A DNA stretch of 64,000 nucleotides from Cycas panzhihuaensis (GCA_023213395.1 CM041465.1:40431741-40495740); one strand, 5' to 3'; shown: positions 11,692 through 24,760, numbered from the stretch's first letter. Numbers and translations: made by a program. Notes: generated by a model not told the origin, from the letters alone.

Positions 11692-11968
11692 TATTAATTA
11701 CAAGGGCCTATCCTAGTCTAGTGGTCAATCATATGGATAATTCCATACTAAAATCAAATAAATACATACCATGACTAGCCCAAAAAATCTTATAGAAAGA
11801 GCAATTATAGAGAAAGCATTAAATAAAGAAATTGAAACCTTGATTAATCATTAGGTAGTTCAAGTAGAAAAATCACGGAAGCCCTCTATCCTCAAATATA
11901 CACTGTTTTAAAGTTATGACTTCAATGTAATAGTTTCCCATCTCTAAAGATCATTTTTGGGATTATAA
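11692..11968 (-). other. H 3' untranslated fragment left of A
   Basis: Unique sequence between the H 3' LTR and the left end of A. No frame or convincing polypurine tract. By position it is the last part of the H interior. Confidence 0.5.
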
Positions 11969-12158
11969 TAAAAGAAATCTCCATATAAAGGAAGATAGTA
12001 TAGTGATTATATGAGAGAATCACTCTCTCTATATATAATAAATGTTTTGTAATTACTTACTATATGTAAGCAATTTATTTGACACTTGTCTTTATTACAA
12101 TAAAGGGGGCTCTAATACATGACCCTCATTAATATAATATCCTAGATAAAATATTATA
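11969..12158 (-). repeat. A 3' LTR
   Basis: It matches 53518-53707 over its length, for example AAAGGAAGATAG, GAATCACTCTCT, GACACTTGTCTTT-like and GCTCTAATACATGACCCT. The minus-strand purine tract AAGAGAAGG abuts its right end, as expected for a 3' LTR. Confidence 0.88.
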
Positions 12159-12169
12159 CCTTCTCTTAA

Positions 12170-13000
12170 TGTTTTATCTGTTCTAAACTAATCTTATTTT
12201 TAAAGAATTGGAACTTATCTTTCCTGAGAGGTTTTGTCAGAATATCTATAAGTAGTTCATTTGTTGTATAATGCATTATATCTATGTCCTTGTTTTGTAC
12301 TTTTTCTTGAATGAAGTGATGATGTACTTCAATTCATTTGGTATGTGTATGTAAGACTAGATTATTGGTCAATTTTATTATGCTTTGGTTGTCACAAAAG
12401 AATGTTATTGGTTCCTATTATTATTGATCTAAGTTTGTTAGTAATTATCTTAGTCAAACTATTTCATAAGATGCACTAATTGTAGACTTGTATTCCAACT
12501 TTGTAGAAGACAAGGCAACCATGGTTGTCATTTGCTACTTTAGCATATTATTATTGATCTAAGAAGAAAGCAATATCCACTTGTTAACTTTCTTTTTTAT
12601 TTATCTCTTGCTTAATCTAAATGATTATATCTAATTAATTTTTTAAGTTTGTTTTTAGATATGTGAGTTTCAATTTTGAAATTCTTGTTAGATATCTAAG
12701 TATCCTTTCTACTACTCTCTAATGTACTAGTTTTGGATCCTATATGTACCTAGAGATTACTCCTATAGAGTATGAAATGCCAGGCCTGGTTGTAGCAAGA
12801 TATATCAGGGTTCCAACTAATTACCTATATAGAGTTATATTAACTGATGTTTCTTTTGTGGATGTAATTGAGTCACAACCTATTTCTATAGGTGTTGCAC
12901 GACTATTATAATCTTTCATCTTAAATTTTTTTAGCAAATTCTTGGTCTATTTATTTTATGATAGAGTGATTGAATCTTCCTTTTGGTTTACTTATATACC
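12170..13000 (-). pseudogene. A RNase H, heavily decayed
   Basis: Read on the minus strand it gives QSIIKLTNN, HTHTKxIEVHHHFIQEKV and LTKPLRKDKF, the end block of copia RNase H (N-Q-S-A-I...H-x-R-T-K-H-I-E-V-x-x-H-F-I-R-E...L-x-K-P-L). Stops and frameshifts are frequent. The ADIDWA-type start is not clearly readable. Confidence 0.75.
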
Positions 13001-13720
13001 AAGGTAATAGTTTCGAAGTCTCAAGTCAGTCATCTCAACACATTTTTCTAATTTCACTTTTATGGCTATGATGGACTATATGTCACTACCTATGAGAATC
13101 ATTTCATTTATATATACTATAATTATCATGATCAATCTTAGAGTTTTCTTCACATATAGACTAGAGTCTGATTCACATCTTTGGAAACTATTTTAAATGA
13201 GATATTTGTCCAACTTATCATACCAGGCCTTTAGAGCTTGTTTTAGCCTACATAGAGCTTTTTTTAGTGTGTATATACGATGTTTTTGTCTATTTTAAAT
13301 ATATCCTTATGGTTGTTGCATGTACACTTCTTCTTCAAGATCTTTATTTAAAAGATCACCTTTTGCATTTAACTGATAGATTTTTTTAGTTTTGTTGTGC
13401 AGCAAAGGTTATTATTATCCTTACTATATTTAGCTTAAATATTAGAGAAAAAGTTTTATTATAGTCTATTTTAAGAGCCTGAGTATAGCCCTTAGCTATT
13501 AATCTAGCCTTGTATTTTTCTATTATGCCATTAGAATTTTCTTTTATTTTATATACCCACTTATAGTTAATAACTAGTTTTCCTGTAAGTGGTTCAATGA
13601 ATTTTCAGGTTTTATTTTTTAAGGTAAATTTAATTTCTATGTCCATTATAGCTTTCCACTCACCATGTTGGCTTGCTTCTTCATATGATTAGGGTTCAAT
13701 AGAATAGAATAGAGATTGAT
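13001..13720 (-). pseudogene. A reverse transcriptase, heavily decayed
   Basis: The minus strand near 13230-13262 reads KKALCRLKQAL, a decayed A-L-Y-G-L-K-Q-A-P. The catalytic box near 13095-13115 reads VYINEMIL where the family has VYVDDMIL, so both active-site aspartates are lost. Blocks near 13300-13420 correspond to DVK-x-A-F-L-N-G. Shorter fragments and stops elsewhere. Confidence 0.78.
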
Positions 13721-13989
13721 GTTTTTAGGACCTTGTTCTATGGGAAAATACATTGCCTTTAGCTTCCTCAATTTGAGATACTATTTGGGTATCTTTCTAG
13801 AGGATATTTTACTTTCTTCATCTTCTTTAGGGTTCTATTCTCTAAGGAATGAAGGATCTCTTTCTGATTATTCTTATTTATCTATTCCTATTTCTTTAAA
13901 TATGATTCTAGTTATATCTTTAGGTGGAGAGATTTTAATAAGATACTCTTTTACAAGTACTTCAATTTTTTGATATGATATTAGGTTCA

Positions 13990-14769
13990 CAATAATATTT
14001 TTCTCATTAAAAATAATATCTCTACTTACATAGACCTTATTTGTCTTTAGGTCTATCTATTTATAAGCTTTTGAATTTTTATAATATCTTATCATTATGC
14101 ACTTTATCTTTTTACAATCAAGTTTTTATATCTTTTTATCAAGAATATAAATAAAATCTTGACATCTAAAGATTTTCAAATTACTTACATATAGTTTATA
14201 TATTGTACATGCCTCTTCTAAAGTTACTTTACTCAAGATTTACATTAGACTTTGATTTATTGGATAAATAACTATGTTTATAGCTTTTATCTAATAAAGT
14301 TTTAAAATTTGTCTATCATGGCTCATGCTTCAAGCCATTTTCATAATTATTCCATTCATCTATTTAGCCACTCCATTTGATTAAGGTGTATATAGAGTTA
14401 TGATTTATTGATGTATTCCATGAATTTTATAGAAAGTTTAGAATTCTTTTGAAGTATATTTGCCTCCTCCATTGGATCTGATACACTTTATTTTATTTTT
14501 ATATTCTAACTCAGATTCAACCATGAACTCTTTGATTTTATCAAAAAATTCAAGTTTATTATATAGAAAGTAAATTGAGACTTTTTTAGAATAGTCATCA
14601 ATAAATGTAAGAAAATATTAAACACCATTGATTGAACTTGGAGTTATAAGTCTATATAGTTTAGAGTGTGCTAACTCTAATTTGCTCTTTGTATGCTATT
14701 CACTTTTTTAAAAAGGAAAATAATGTTATTTACTAAGTATGTAACATTTACAGATAAAATAATGGCATG
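13990..14769 (-). pseudogene. A integrase, interrupted by B
   Basis: Minus-strand frames give YFLTFIDDYSKKVSIYFLYN, IRSNGGGKYTSKEF and SNGVAKxMNGIIMKMA. These are the three copia integrase blocks. The second acid is Asn instead of Asp, and the third, normally Glu in N-G-V-A-E, is Lys (codon on plus strand 14363-14365). The zinc-binding block upstream starts at 14769, where B interrupts it; the pre-integrase part continues at 25089. Confidence 0.85.
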
Positions 14770-14774
14770 TCATA

Positions 14775-15097
14775 TGTTAGAAAATGCAACTAAAGTAAAT
14801 AAGGTTAACAAGATCTTTCACATCAGGTAGATAACAAGTAGGAATAAATCATACGGGATACCATATTACCATGAGAAACCCTTGTAGGTGGAAATCTAAA
14901 AATGAAAAATATTTACATTATGACAAAATGATATATTACAAAGATGGACTTTGATCTATATTCATAGATCTAAAGTGCCAAATATAATTACAATTACATC
15001 TATTAGGTCACCACAATTGAGACTATTCCTCTACATAATTAGGCATAAAAATATGAGGCCCACTTTACATTAGGTGGTGTGGTCACATTTTTTAACA
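14775..15097 (-). repeat. B 3' LTR
   Basis: Plus strand begins TGTTAGAAAATGC and ends TTTTTTAACA. It is about 87% identical to 24761-25083 and preceded by TCATA, the left target duplication. Confidence 0.95.
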
Positions 15098-17741
15098 TCC
15101 TTGTTTAATGTAAATGTGGGGCAACAAGGACTATCATTGGGAATAAATCCTCTCTCAAGGATAACCTTACTCAACCCAATATGCACAAATGTCGATGTAG
15201 TGATCATCAGTCAGATATAACAGTGCTATGCCTCGTATGTACTCAAGTCTTTAGAAATGTTCTAATAGACCTACAACCATACAACTATCTCTGCACCTGA
15301 CACTTTGTCCATTCAACTCAACCATATTCCTCTAACTAAACTAAGAGGATGAGCCATTTAATCCATGTGAATTGCCTCTTCAAGTCTTCATTAAGGAACA
15401 CTGATATGATACGATATGATACCCAACTAACTGAAGCTGTTGAAGTAAGGATCAAACAGACTAATGAACATAGAGACTAGTGCTAAATATCTCATCATAC
15501 CTTAATCCTTCTTCCTACTAGTAATCACCTATGCAACAATTCTTCAAACTTGTAAATCGATTAGGTTCTTTGCTTCAATACAACTCTCTATTGTGAATCT
15601 ATACTCACTAAAATGTTGGTATCTACCTCAAGCTTTGCCTGGCATGTTGATCCATGATCTTCCATCATCTTGTAGGTCTTTAACTATCAATGAAATATGG
15701 AGTTGTAATCCATGTCTTACCATCTAACAACCCCTCCTCATCAATCTCTCATTAAGTCCAGCTTCCTTCTCAAGCACAATGTTAGACAAATAAACCTTCA
15801 CACCTATTGAATAATGACTCAAAAAAGTGAAGCAATAAGGGATATAACCTGTAACCAAATGATACTCAGCATGATACATCAATAACTCTATAACATCTAG
15901 ACTGATCACATGCATTTCTCTTGCAGATCACATTATTTGTAAGCTAATCAATCCATAGGCTTCAAATGCTTACAATCCTGCTATTGCAATCTTCATCTAA
16001 GATGAGTGCACTCTAATGAACCAAGGGAAACAAATGGAAGGCTTCTGACTTGGTCTAAATACAAAACATGAGGGGAATATATGCCATGAATACTATCAAT
16101 AGGGGCACCCATACCTATCCACTATAGTTTTTGCCAACAAACCATGGGAGGCAAACCTAAACATGCACCAACCTCACCATCTAGATCATGATATATACCT
16201 ACAATGCAACCTGATAAGCTAACTATACATACAATGATAAAGGCATAACTGGTTTTAAGACATCTCATCTTAGACCTTTCCATTCACACTTAAATTTATC
16301 AACTACTTTATCTCAATTCCACATCAGACTTGTTCAGATATGCACCATGTTGAACCAACTTTTAACTGGGCCACAAACCTCATGCTAACAGTCCAACTAG
16401 TTAACATATAATGGTCCATCACAAATGATAATCATACAAGCAAATTCTAAACATCATCACCTCATATACATCGAATGCAATAGAACTTGAATGTAACAGA
16501 ATAAACCACACTCATTTCATTAAATAATCACATAAATCATGAACTTTGTGCAATGATCTATGCAACACTCAAAATAGTAATAGAGTTTGTATTAAGTTAC
16601 AATTTAAGGTATCTCATGCAAACTTTGCCCATCATTACCCAATCTCGCCCATCATTGCCCTCAAATTACCCATCAAGCATGCCCAACATCACCCTCAAAT
16701 TACCCATCAAACTCGCCCAACATCGCCCTTAAAATCCTACCCATCAAACTTCATCCATAAAGCTTCTTCATGTAGAACACAAGCTAACAAGCACGATATT
16801 GCCAATACATCTCATAAGTGCACCTCATGTCACCCATAACTTTTCCATGTATTCACATGTAATAAGAGTTTATAATAGCCTTATATTTCTATCATCACCA
16901 TCAACTTCACTTTAAATCACCAAGAGTGCAGCCAAGGCACTCACATTGTCATATCACCACAGTGATACCAAAATCCCACCGTAACATCTTAATACGTCCT
17001 CTTAAAAGAATTATATCAAAATAATCTCATTTAAATATTATTCCAAAAGAGGCAAATATCACAAGATATTATTATGTTGATAAATTAATGAATATCAAAG
17101 ATGATAAAGGGCACCTTCAAATATCAAAGATATAAGATTATAAAGTCTAAAATCATAAAATAAAATGACTTTATAAATGCAACAATGCAAAGGGCAACTT
17201 TATCAATATTGGCGACTTTATAAATTAAATATTGAATGCTTTCATATCGAGTGACATTCTAGAGAGATGACTACACATATATGGTTGCAACTTCAACCGA
17301 TGAACTCTAAATATATCACAGCGAAAATGCATGGAAACACAACATAATAAATGGGTGATTTAATACATAGGCGGTGTAACAAAGCATTGACTATAAATGC
17401 ATGTAGTCCAATGACTTCAAGGATATTAATCAGTGTATATGAAATATAAAACTGCAGCTACAAACATCATAAATATCATGGACAGGCAAAGCATATATAG
17501 AGGCTACCCACATAATGATCTAACAAGTGATAGAGATACAATTTCTCTATACAGACATTTGATAAAATCAATATACAATATTATATATCTACATCTGTAT
17601 GTCATTACGACTAGGTGAGCGACTTTTTATATATCAGCAAAATGCATATAATCAAACACACAGTGAGTAGACACAGGTTGCAAATAACACACACGGAGAT
17701 AAAATAAAATAGTAATGGATAGCTTCGGATGTCGTCAGATA
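15098..17741 (-). other. B interior, left part, non-coding
   Basis: No gag, pol or other domain recognised on either strand. The plus strand is C-rich and G-poor through much of 15100-16900, so the element's own RNA would be G-rich and C-poor. Short frames at 15724-15915 (minus) and 16546-16839 (plus) look like chance. Confidence 0.6.
16646..16751. repeat. Three imperfect 33-38 bp tandem repeats
   Basis: Units begin near 16646, 16681 and 16714. Each has GCCCA, then CATC or CATT, GCCCT or ACCCT, AAATTACCCATCAA or a variant. Related CCCATCA fragments lie just left of them. Confidence 0.75.
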
Positions 17742-17746
17742 CAAAG

Positions 17747-17992
17747 TGTTAAAAATACTACCCGACTAATGTAAATGTTATGCACAAATCTTTATTATTA
17801 TTATTTTGGGTTAACGGATGTTTATTTTTAGGTCTTATGGATCTATATATATCCAATGATCATCTTATACTCTTCATGCTTTTGGATCACTGTAATCAAG
17901 TTCTGAGGTGGGTTTTCCCACTGGATACCCATGCGTATTCATTTATGTGATTGTCGTGTACATTCGATCTAGTTTTTCTCTCGTTTTTAACA
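17747..17992 (+). repeat. C 5' LTR
   Basis: It starts TGTTAAAAATACTACCC and ends TTTTTAACA. The partner is 23687-23932. It contains TCTATATATATCC, a probable TATA region, near 17842. Confidence 0.95.
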
Positions 17993-18007
17993 TGGTATCA
18001 GACTGGG

Positions 18008-19704
18008 TGGTTATACGCTGCTGCTTGGGAAGCCGTATGGTGTCCTTATCTGATTGATGGATGTTTAGAAGAAGTTTTGTGTCGTGCAGAGTTGGTATAG
18101 CTCCGTTTGACATTTGAGAAGAGTTTAAAGATGAATCATCCTTGAAGATACCTCAGCTACCCTTTTGTGGTCTCATTTAAAGGTACTTTACGGTCTTTTC
18201 TTCCCTTTCTCTTACTCTATTATCCCTTTCGTATTGTATGTTTACTCCTCTAAATGCCCATGTCTATCTTCTTGTTCGTATAACTTTTTAAAACTTATAA
18301 AACCCTAAAACTATTATAAATCATTAGTATATTGTGTTGATGGTCACCTTATCATCAATTCTTGTATTTGGCCAATCAAAATTATGGTATTCTAGCTATA
18401 ACGCCCAATTATCCTTGTTGTCCTCCTCATGCCTTGCTTACATATCTCTGTAAACATCTGTGTCTATGTATATACATGTTGAGTATTGTCTTCTTAATGT
18501 ACCTATTCACAGTTTCTTTATTGCATCATTTTCATTTTATTATTGATTGATGTTTTTTGCTAACTACGTATACACTAGTGTGTTAATATGAATACTCTCT
18601 GCATATACATCTACACACCTATTGTTTACATATACATCTGCTCATTTGTCCATACTGTGTATTTTTATGTGCATCTACATTATGTGTATACACAATGTAT
18701 GCGTGTTCTGGTTATCTACATTTTACATATACACTCTTATTTATCCACTGGCATTTCGCATATATATGACTATTATGCACTTGTGTTTGCATCTATTATC
18801 TGCGTTCATGTCTATCTATTATTTGCATATACTTCGTGTGTATTTCTACCTACGTTTAGTGTTTGCACAATGTATTTTATTTATGTATACATTAGTTTTT
18901 GCATCTGTATGCTTTCACGTATTTATTCACTATGTATACCCTTATTGAGGCCATCGTTTTCGTTGACAATTCGTTGCATATATTCTCTCACTTCAGCGTC
19001 TCTGTTATCTACATATTCACCTTGTATTTGGTCTTTAAATAGTGCTTACATATATTGTATGTTTATGCTATTTCTTTATTAACATTATTTTTTGAAGTAT
19101 ATACATTTCATATTTGTTGTTTTATAGCTTGTGCAGTGCACCCTTACGCCATATATAGTGTAAAACTACCTTTGCATTTTTATATCATTGAGTCTTCCAC
19201 ATGTCAGTTTGTATATACACAACATCTCCATATTTATACACTACTGTACTTCATGCTCCAACCTTCAAATTCTTTGATGCGTCTTTGGCAAAGTTGCATT
19301 TACAGTGTTATACGGTGTTGACATTGGTGCATTGATTGACGATTTGTATTTATGGCAGGTATTTGTTGAGATATTTTCTTGGTGATTATGACAGTTATTT
19401 GATTGAGTTAATATCTTGGTGGTTACATATATGGAAAGTAACTCTTATTAATAAAGATTAATATTTGATTGAGTTACATGAAGGATACTTTGGGCAACAT
19501 TTTTAGTATGTGAGATTACATTTAGGTGATTAGAAAAACAACTGATGATTGCATTAATTTAAGAGTATTTTACAATCAGACTTGGGAGTTTTGGTTTATA
19601 TGTTTTGAATTCAAAAGTATCTAGTTTAAGTCAATCTTGAGTCGTGATTTTGAATCTACTATTCAAGAAAGGTACTTGTGTTTTAGTTCAATTTTTGAGT
19701 TAGT
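18008..19704 (+). other. C leader, pyrimidine- and TATAC-rich low-complexity DNA
   Basis: A 1.7-kb untranslated leader between PBS and gag. From about 18420 to 19330 it is built from loosely repeated words such as TATACAC, GCATCTA, TGTGTATAC and CATATAC. Overlapping long frames here (18588-19082, 18622-18948) are rich in Tyr, Ile, Cys and Ser only because of this composition. Confidence 0.7.
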
Positions 19705-20570
19705 TTGTCATTTAACTTGATCATGGAGAAGCTTGCACCATTAGTCACATTCAATGGAAACAATTTTAATGAGTGGAAAACACACATGGAGCTTGTTTTA
19801 ATGGTAAATCATCTATGGGGAATCAGTAAGTCACCTTTGTTAAGCCTACCTTTAAATGAAAAAGATTGTGTATGTGTCGAAGAGAGTCAGTTTATGGATG
19901 TTGGGTTACCTAAGCTATCTTTGGCTCCCAATCAAAGAGCTTTAGTGCACAATCTTGAAACCCCGTATGAAATATGGACCAAACTATGTGAGACTTTTGA
20001 GAAAAAGAAGACAAATCATCAAGTTTCCCTCATGATGGAATTATTGAGTACAAAGGTAGAAGATGAAAACATCTGTGTTTTCCTAAATAAGATTACTGAT
20101 TTGAGAAATAAGTTGGATGAATTGAAATCAAACTCAATAGATGATGCCTTATTATTTACCATTATTATGTCAAAATTACCATCTGTATTTGCCACCTTTT
20201 AGATAGTTTATGGGAGTGATGAAGCCATGGGAGGTGATTCTTTTAAGTCATTAAAAAATTTGATCTTAGTTAAAGATACCAAATTGAAGTATCATGGGAT
20301 GCTTAGTGGTTCAGTTTCAAATCAGACCTTGATAATGAAGACACAGAAGAAGGATATATTCCATAAAAATAAGTCTACACAGAAGATTGGTGAGACCTCC
20401 CATGAAAAGAAGAAGTTAGTGGGAAGGTCCAATTACTGCAAGAAAGATGGTCATAAGGAAAGAAACTGTTGGATCAAGAAACGAGACAAGCACAAGGTAA
20501 GCCAAGATGACAAGGGGAAAAGTATTACAACACATTGTATTCAGGCATCAACAATGTCATCTAAAAAGAA
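19705..20570 (+). pseudogene. C gag with zinc knuckle, broken
   Basis: Frame 19705-20202 has the copia gag block: FNGNNFNEWKTHMELVLMV near residue 14, LVHNLETPYEIWTKLCETFE near 92 and DDALLFTIIMSKLP near 146. This fits the UBN2/DUF4219 gag fold. A stop after ATF at 20202 corresponds to a Gln or Trp position in relatives. The frame resumes at 20227 and reaches CKKDGHKERNC (20436-20469), a CCHC knuckle with its first Cys lost. I (63405-64000) carries a close relative of this gag. Confidence 0.9.
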
Positions 20571-20964
20571 AGATTATTGGATCCTAAACTCAGGTGCTCA
20601 AAAACACATCACCTATCAGAAGCATATTTTTGATGCCTTAGATACAAGTTCAATTGATGCTAATGTGATTCTTGGAGATGCCAGTGTTTTTCCTGTAGAA
20701 GGCATTGGAATTGTTTCACTTGCAGGTGGAAAATTTGACGGTGTTTATTACGTGCCTCAAATGAAGCTAAATCTTCTCTCAACCTGGGAAATCTACAAGC
20801 AAGGTATGAAAATAGAGCTCTATAATGATAAATGTTTAGTTAGAGATCTAAAAAAACACTTCTCTATTATTTCTACTGGGAAAGTATGGATAATTTTTGG
20901 GTGTTTGAGTCTTTTAAAACCTAGTAGGATTCTTATATTTTCATTGCTAGTGTTGATGATGTAA
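20571..20964 (+). pseudogene. C aspartic protease, active site mutated
   Basis: YWILNSGAQKHIT near 20575-20612 is the copia protease active site, normally W-x-x-D-S-G-A-x-x-H. The catalytic Asp is Asn (AAC at about 20586), so it could not cut the polyprotein. Downstream VILGDAS, GIGIV, GVYYVPQMKLNLLS are typical of the protease to pre-integrase region. Confidence 0.88.
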
Positions 20965-21690
20965 GTTGTGGCATGAAAGATTGGGTCATCTTAACTATGG
21001 TAGCATCAATTTAATGAATCGATTGAAGATGGTAATTGGTTTTCCTCATATTCAATGTTCAAAGGGTGCTTGTGAAGGATGTATATATGGAAAACATCAT
21101 CGTTATCCTTTTGCTAGAGATAATACTTAGAGGGCAAAAGAGAAACTAAGACTTATCTATATTGATCTGATGGGTCCATTGTCAAATCATTCTATTTCTA
21201 GAGTCCGCTATGTACTTGTGTTTATAGATGATTTCAATAGAAAAACCTGGGTTTTCTTTTTAAAGAATAAATCTGATGTATTTAATAGATTTTGTAAATG
21301 GAAAACTTGTGTTGAAAATGAATGTGGTATGAAGATTAAGAAATTAAGAAGTGATAATGGAAAGGAGTATAATAACTATACCTTCCATTAGCTCTGTCTT
21401 GCCAATGGTATAAAGTAGGAATTTACTGTTCCATATACCCCATAGCAAAATGGTGTAGCAAAAAGAAAAAATCATACCATAATGGAAATGGCAAGGTGCA
21501 TGGTGCATGGTAAGAATTCGCTTCCTAAGTTTTGGGCAGAAGTTGTGGTGACAGCAGTTCATATTTTAAATAGGGTACCTACTTCTGTTGTTCATGGCAT
21601 TACCCCTGAAGAATGTTGGACTGGTCAAAAACCTTCCATTAATTATTTTAAGGTATTTGGAGGGTACTCTCAAGAGAGTAAGGCTTAGAT
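20965..21690 (+). pseudogene. C GAG_pre-integrase and integrase, broken
   Basis: LWHERLGHL-like residues near 20968 and CEGCIYGKHH near 21072 mark the pre-integrase zinc region. The core reads IDLMGPL, FIDDFNRKTW, RSDNGKEY and NGVAKRKNHT. The third acid of the DDE triad is Lys (AAA at 21461-21463). Stops fall near 21128 (a Trp position), 21390 and 21444 (a Gln position). Confidence 0.9.
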
Positions 21691-22089
21691 TGAAAGAGTT
21701 TAAAGTATATTTTTATGGGATACTCTCCTAAAAGTAAGGCTTATAGACTTTGGGATCCACAAAGGGGAAAATCTTGATTAGTCTGGATGTTAAGTTTGAC
21801 GAGTCACTAATGTAGCATGCTGACAGATCATCTAAAGATATATTTTATCCTCCACTTCTACCTTTTCTGAGTTATGATTCTACAAATTTACAGGTATATC
21901 AGTCTATTCCGTAGAATGTTTTCAAAGCAGGACCAAGTGGAAGTTATATTGAGGATCCATCATAAGTTGAAATACAATCTACACCTTGTGTTCAATTATA
22001 GGTGAAAAGAACCATTGAAGACTCAAGAGTGATGGTTGAAAATCTAAAAGATGGTTGGAAGACAAGGAGTCAACATGCCAGTTAGGTCT

Positions 22090-22975
22090 TAGTGATGAGC
22101 ACCAATGACTTTATTTCATTTGACGAAGCGAAGGAAGATCCATGACGGAGGAAGAATTTTGTTCCCTTATGAAGAATAATATATGGGATTTAGTCTGGCT
22201 TCCTTCCTCAAAGAACCTAGTTGGTTGCAAGTGGGTCTACGAGGTAAAGTATCACTCCAATAGTGAAGTAGACAAGTATAAAGCTAGACTTGTAGCTTAA
22301 GGTTTTAAACAAAAAGAAAGAATTAATTATGAAGAGATGTTTTCACCAGTCTCTAAGATTTCAACAGTCTGATTGATCCTTGCTTTAACAGCTACTTTCA
22401 GTTAGGTGTTACATCAAATGGACGTAAAGTCCACTTTTCTTCATGGAGATTTGAAGGAGGAGATTTACATAGCCTAATCTCCAGGTTTCGTGAAGAAAGG
22501 GCATGAGCATTTAGTGTGTCAATTGAAGAAATCTCTTTATGGCCTAAAACAAGCACCACGTGCTTGGTATGAGAATATTGATGCTAAATTAAAGGATGAT
22601 GGTTTTGTGACAACAGATTTTGAACCAACTCTTTATATTAGAAAGAAAGAATCTTCAATTGTTCTTGTTGTTTTGTATGTGGATGACCTTATTATTATAA
22701 GAAATTATAGAAGGACTATTGTAGATACTAAGACCTTTTTGGCTCATAACTTTGATATGATAGATCTTGGTCTTCTCCATCACTTTTTAGGCATCGAGAT
22801 TGGGCAGATGAAAGATTGCATCATGATGTTGCAGACAAGGTATGCTCAATCCCTACTTGAGAAATTTAGAATGAAGGATTACAAACCGGCTAGAATACCA
22901 TGTGTGAAAGGCACACATCTTCAAAAGAACATAGATAAACCAGCTGTAGATGGGACATTATATCGATAATTAGTA
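22090..22975 (+). pseudogene. C reverse transcriptase, broken
   Basis: EEEFCSLMKNNIW-like, GCKWVYEVKY, KARLVAxGFKQKE, HQMDVKSTFLHGDL, SLYGLKQAPRAWY, LYVDDLIII and LLHHFLGIEIGQ follow in order. The YVDD box near 22674 is intact. Stops replace Lys near 22299, Trp near 22404 and Gln near 22474. The open frame 22490-22969 covers the C-terminal half. Confidence 0.92.
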
Positions 22976-23645
22976 GGGAGTTTGATTTATCTAACTCATA
23001 CTAGACCTGATATTGCCTATGCTATTGGATTAGTGTCTCTTTTTATGCAAAATCCCCAACAGCCACATTTGAATGTAACGAAGAAGATTTTGAAGTATAT
23101 TAAGAGAACACTTAATCTTGGTCTTGAATACCTTCATGGTGGCAAGGCTAAATTATATGGGTATACAGATGTTGATTGGGGCAGAGATGTTGAAGACCAA
23201 AAATCAACTACAAGGTATAGTTTTGGCATAGGAACTAGGTTTGTCTCCTGGCAATCTAAAAAGAAATCTACCATGGCCTTGTCTTCTACAGAAGTAGAGT
23301 ATCAAAGTCTGAGTGTTGGTGTAAGGGAAGTTGTATGGTTGTAGGGACTTTTAGAGATACTAGGTGTATCATCTAGCACTCCAGTTATTCATTATAATAA
23401 TCAAAGTGCTATTCAACTTTCAATGAATCCAAAGTTTCACACACGTACAAAGCACATCAAAATTTAGCACCACTACATTTATGAATTGATTAGATCGGGA
23501 AAGATGCAAGTTGAATATTGTCCAAGTGAGGAGTAGCTTGCCAACATGTTCACCAAGGCTCTTACTGAAGATCAGTTTTTGAAGATTCATGCACATTTGG
23601 AACTTAGTCTTGAAGGAGAATTTATTTTTCAAGACAAAGGTTAGA
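22976..23645 (+). pseudogene. C RNase H
   Basis: LIYLTHTRPDIAYAIG, YTDVDWGRDVEDQKSTTRYS, VSWQSKKKSTMALSSTEVEY, YNNQSAIQLSMNP and HTRTKHIKI are ordered copia RNase H blocks. Stops at about 23342, 23467 and 23536 break it; the last sits where the family has Gln. Confidence 0.92.
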
Positions 23646-23686
23646 CACTTCATTATTTTGAAGACTAACATTTACATTAAGAGGGA

Positions 23687-23932
23687 TGTTAAAAATACTA
23701 CCCAACTAATATAAATGTTATGCATAAATCTTTATTATTATTATTTTGGGCCAACAAATATTTATTTTTAGGTCTTACAGATCTATATATATCTGAAGAT
23801 CATTTTGTAGTCTTTATACTTTTGGATCAATGTAATCAAGTTCTGAGGTGGGTTTTCCCACTAGATATCCATGCGTATTCATTTCTGTGATTGGTATGTG
23901 CATTCAGTCTGGTTTTGCTCTTGTTTTTAACA
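23687..23932 (+). repeat. C 3' LTR
   Basis: Same length as 17747-17992, directly after PPT AAGAGGGA, ending TTTTTAACA before target duplication TAAAG. Confidence 0.95.
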
Positions 23933-23937
23933 TAAAG

Positions 23938-24760
23938 ATACATAGATCAAGTTGTAGTTTATTATTATCATACACCACTAGACGCCATTACAATAATATA
24001 GTATTAATAGTTTGGTGAACTACAATATGAACCGATGGTAGCAACAAAAATAAATCATGTACGATGACATATTAAATGGTTGCAGTTGATCAAATATATT
24101 CAGACCAAAATAATATAAGATACAACAACAATATATTACCAAACAAGTGAAAATATATTCAATCTAAGGATAGGTAACATATTATACATATAGCTAATAA
24201 ACACTATAATTATCATGTACAAACAAACCACATAGTAGCTAATATTTATCATTGGGCAATTAAATATATTACTCAAACCTTAAATTCAATGGGTGATAAA
24301 TATTTAATAAGCATACCTTTGATTCAATAGGTAATAAATATTTAATGAGCATACCTTTGATTTGATGTCGTACAATATTATTTTCATAGCTTTGCAACTG
24401 GCTCACTACAGTTTCTACACTCTCCCATTGGCAACAGAGGATTGACAATCAACTCTACAGCATGCAAACTTAGTGGCAACATCAAATAGAGATTCAGTAC
24501 CTTCATCAGGCTCAAACAACACTCGCATGGCTAGCAACAGAGTCAACGCTTGTCCACACATATCCATGTAGTTTAAAATACTTATAAACAATGGATAGAA
24601 GGCTCTTGGGATCTTCAATGATCACCTACAGTTTGTGGATATTTTGCAGGGTTATCAAGTATGCCAATCTACTAAGGGCAAGCCAGGATAACCTGGCACC
24701 ATGGATTAGACCTCCAACAACATTCATCTACCTGTGCATAACCTACATGCTCTGATACCA
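23938..24760 (-). other. B interior, right part, with PBS
   Basis: This is the 5' end of B read on the minus strand. The PBS complement GCTCTGATACCA lies at 24749-24760. A 67-codon minus frame at 24415-24618 has no recognisable domain; it could be a captured fragment because this part is less AT-rich, but there is no evidence beyond that. Confidence 0.55.

Larger units (their letters stand above)
17747..23932 (+). mobile_element. Element C: Ty1/copia retrotransposon inside B
   Basis: A 6.19-kb plus-strand element with two 246-bp LTRs (about 31 differences by hand count). PBS TGGTATCAGACTGGG at 17993-18007; PPT AAGAGGGA at 23679-23686. Target duplication CAAAG (17742-17746) and TAAAG (23933-23937), one mismatch. 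Gag, zinc knuckle, protease, pre-integrase, integrase, RT and RNase H follow in copia order, all degraded. Confidence 0.96.

Noticed and set aside
16546-16839. 97-codon plus frame in B
   Set aside because: Covers the CCCATCA tandem repeats and runs against the element; composition effect.
18588-19082. 164-codon plus frame rich in Tyr, Ile and Cys
   Set aside because: Lies in low-complexity TATAC-rich leader of C and overlaps another frame of the same composition; no domain.
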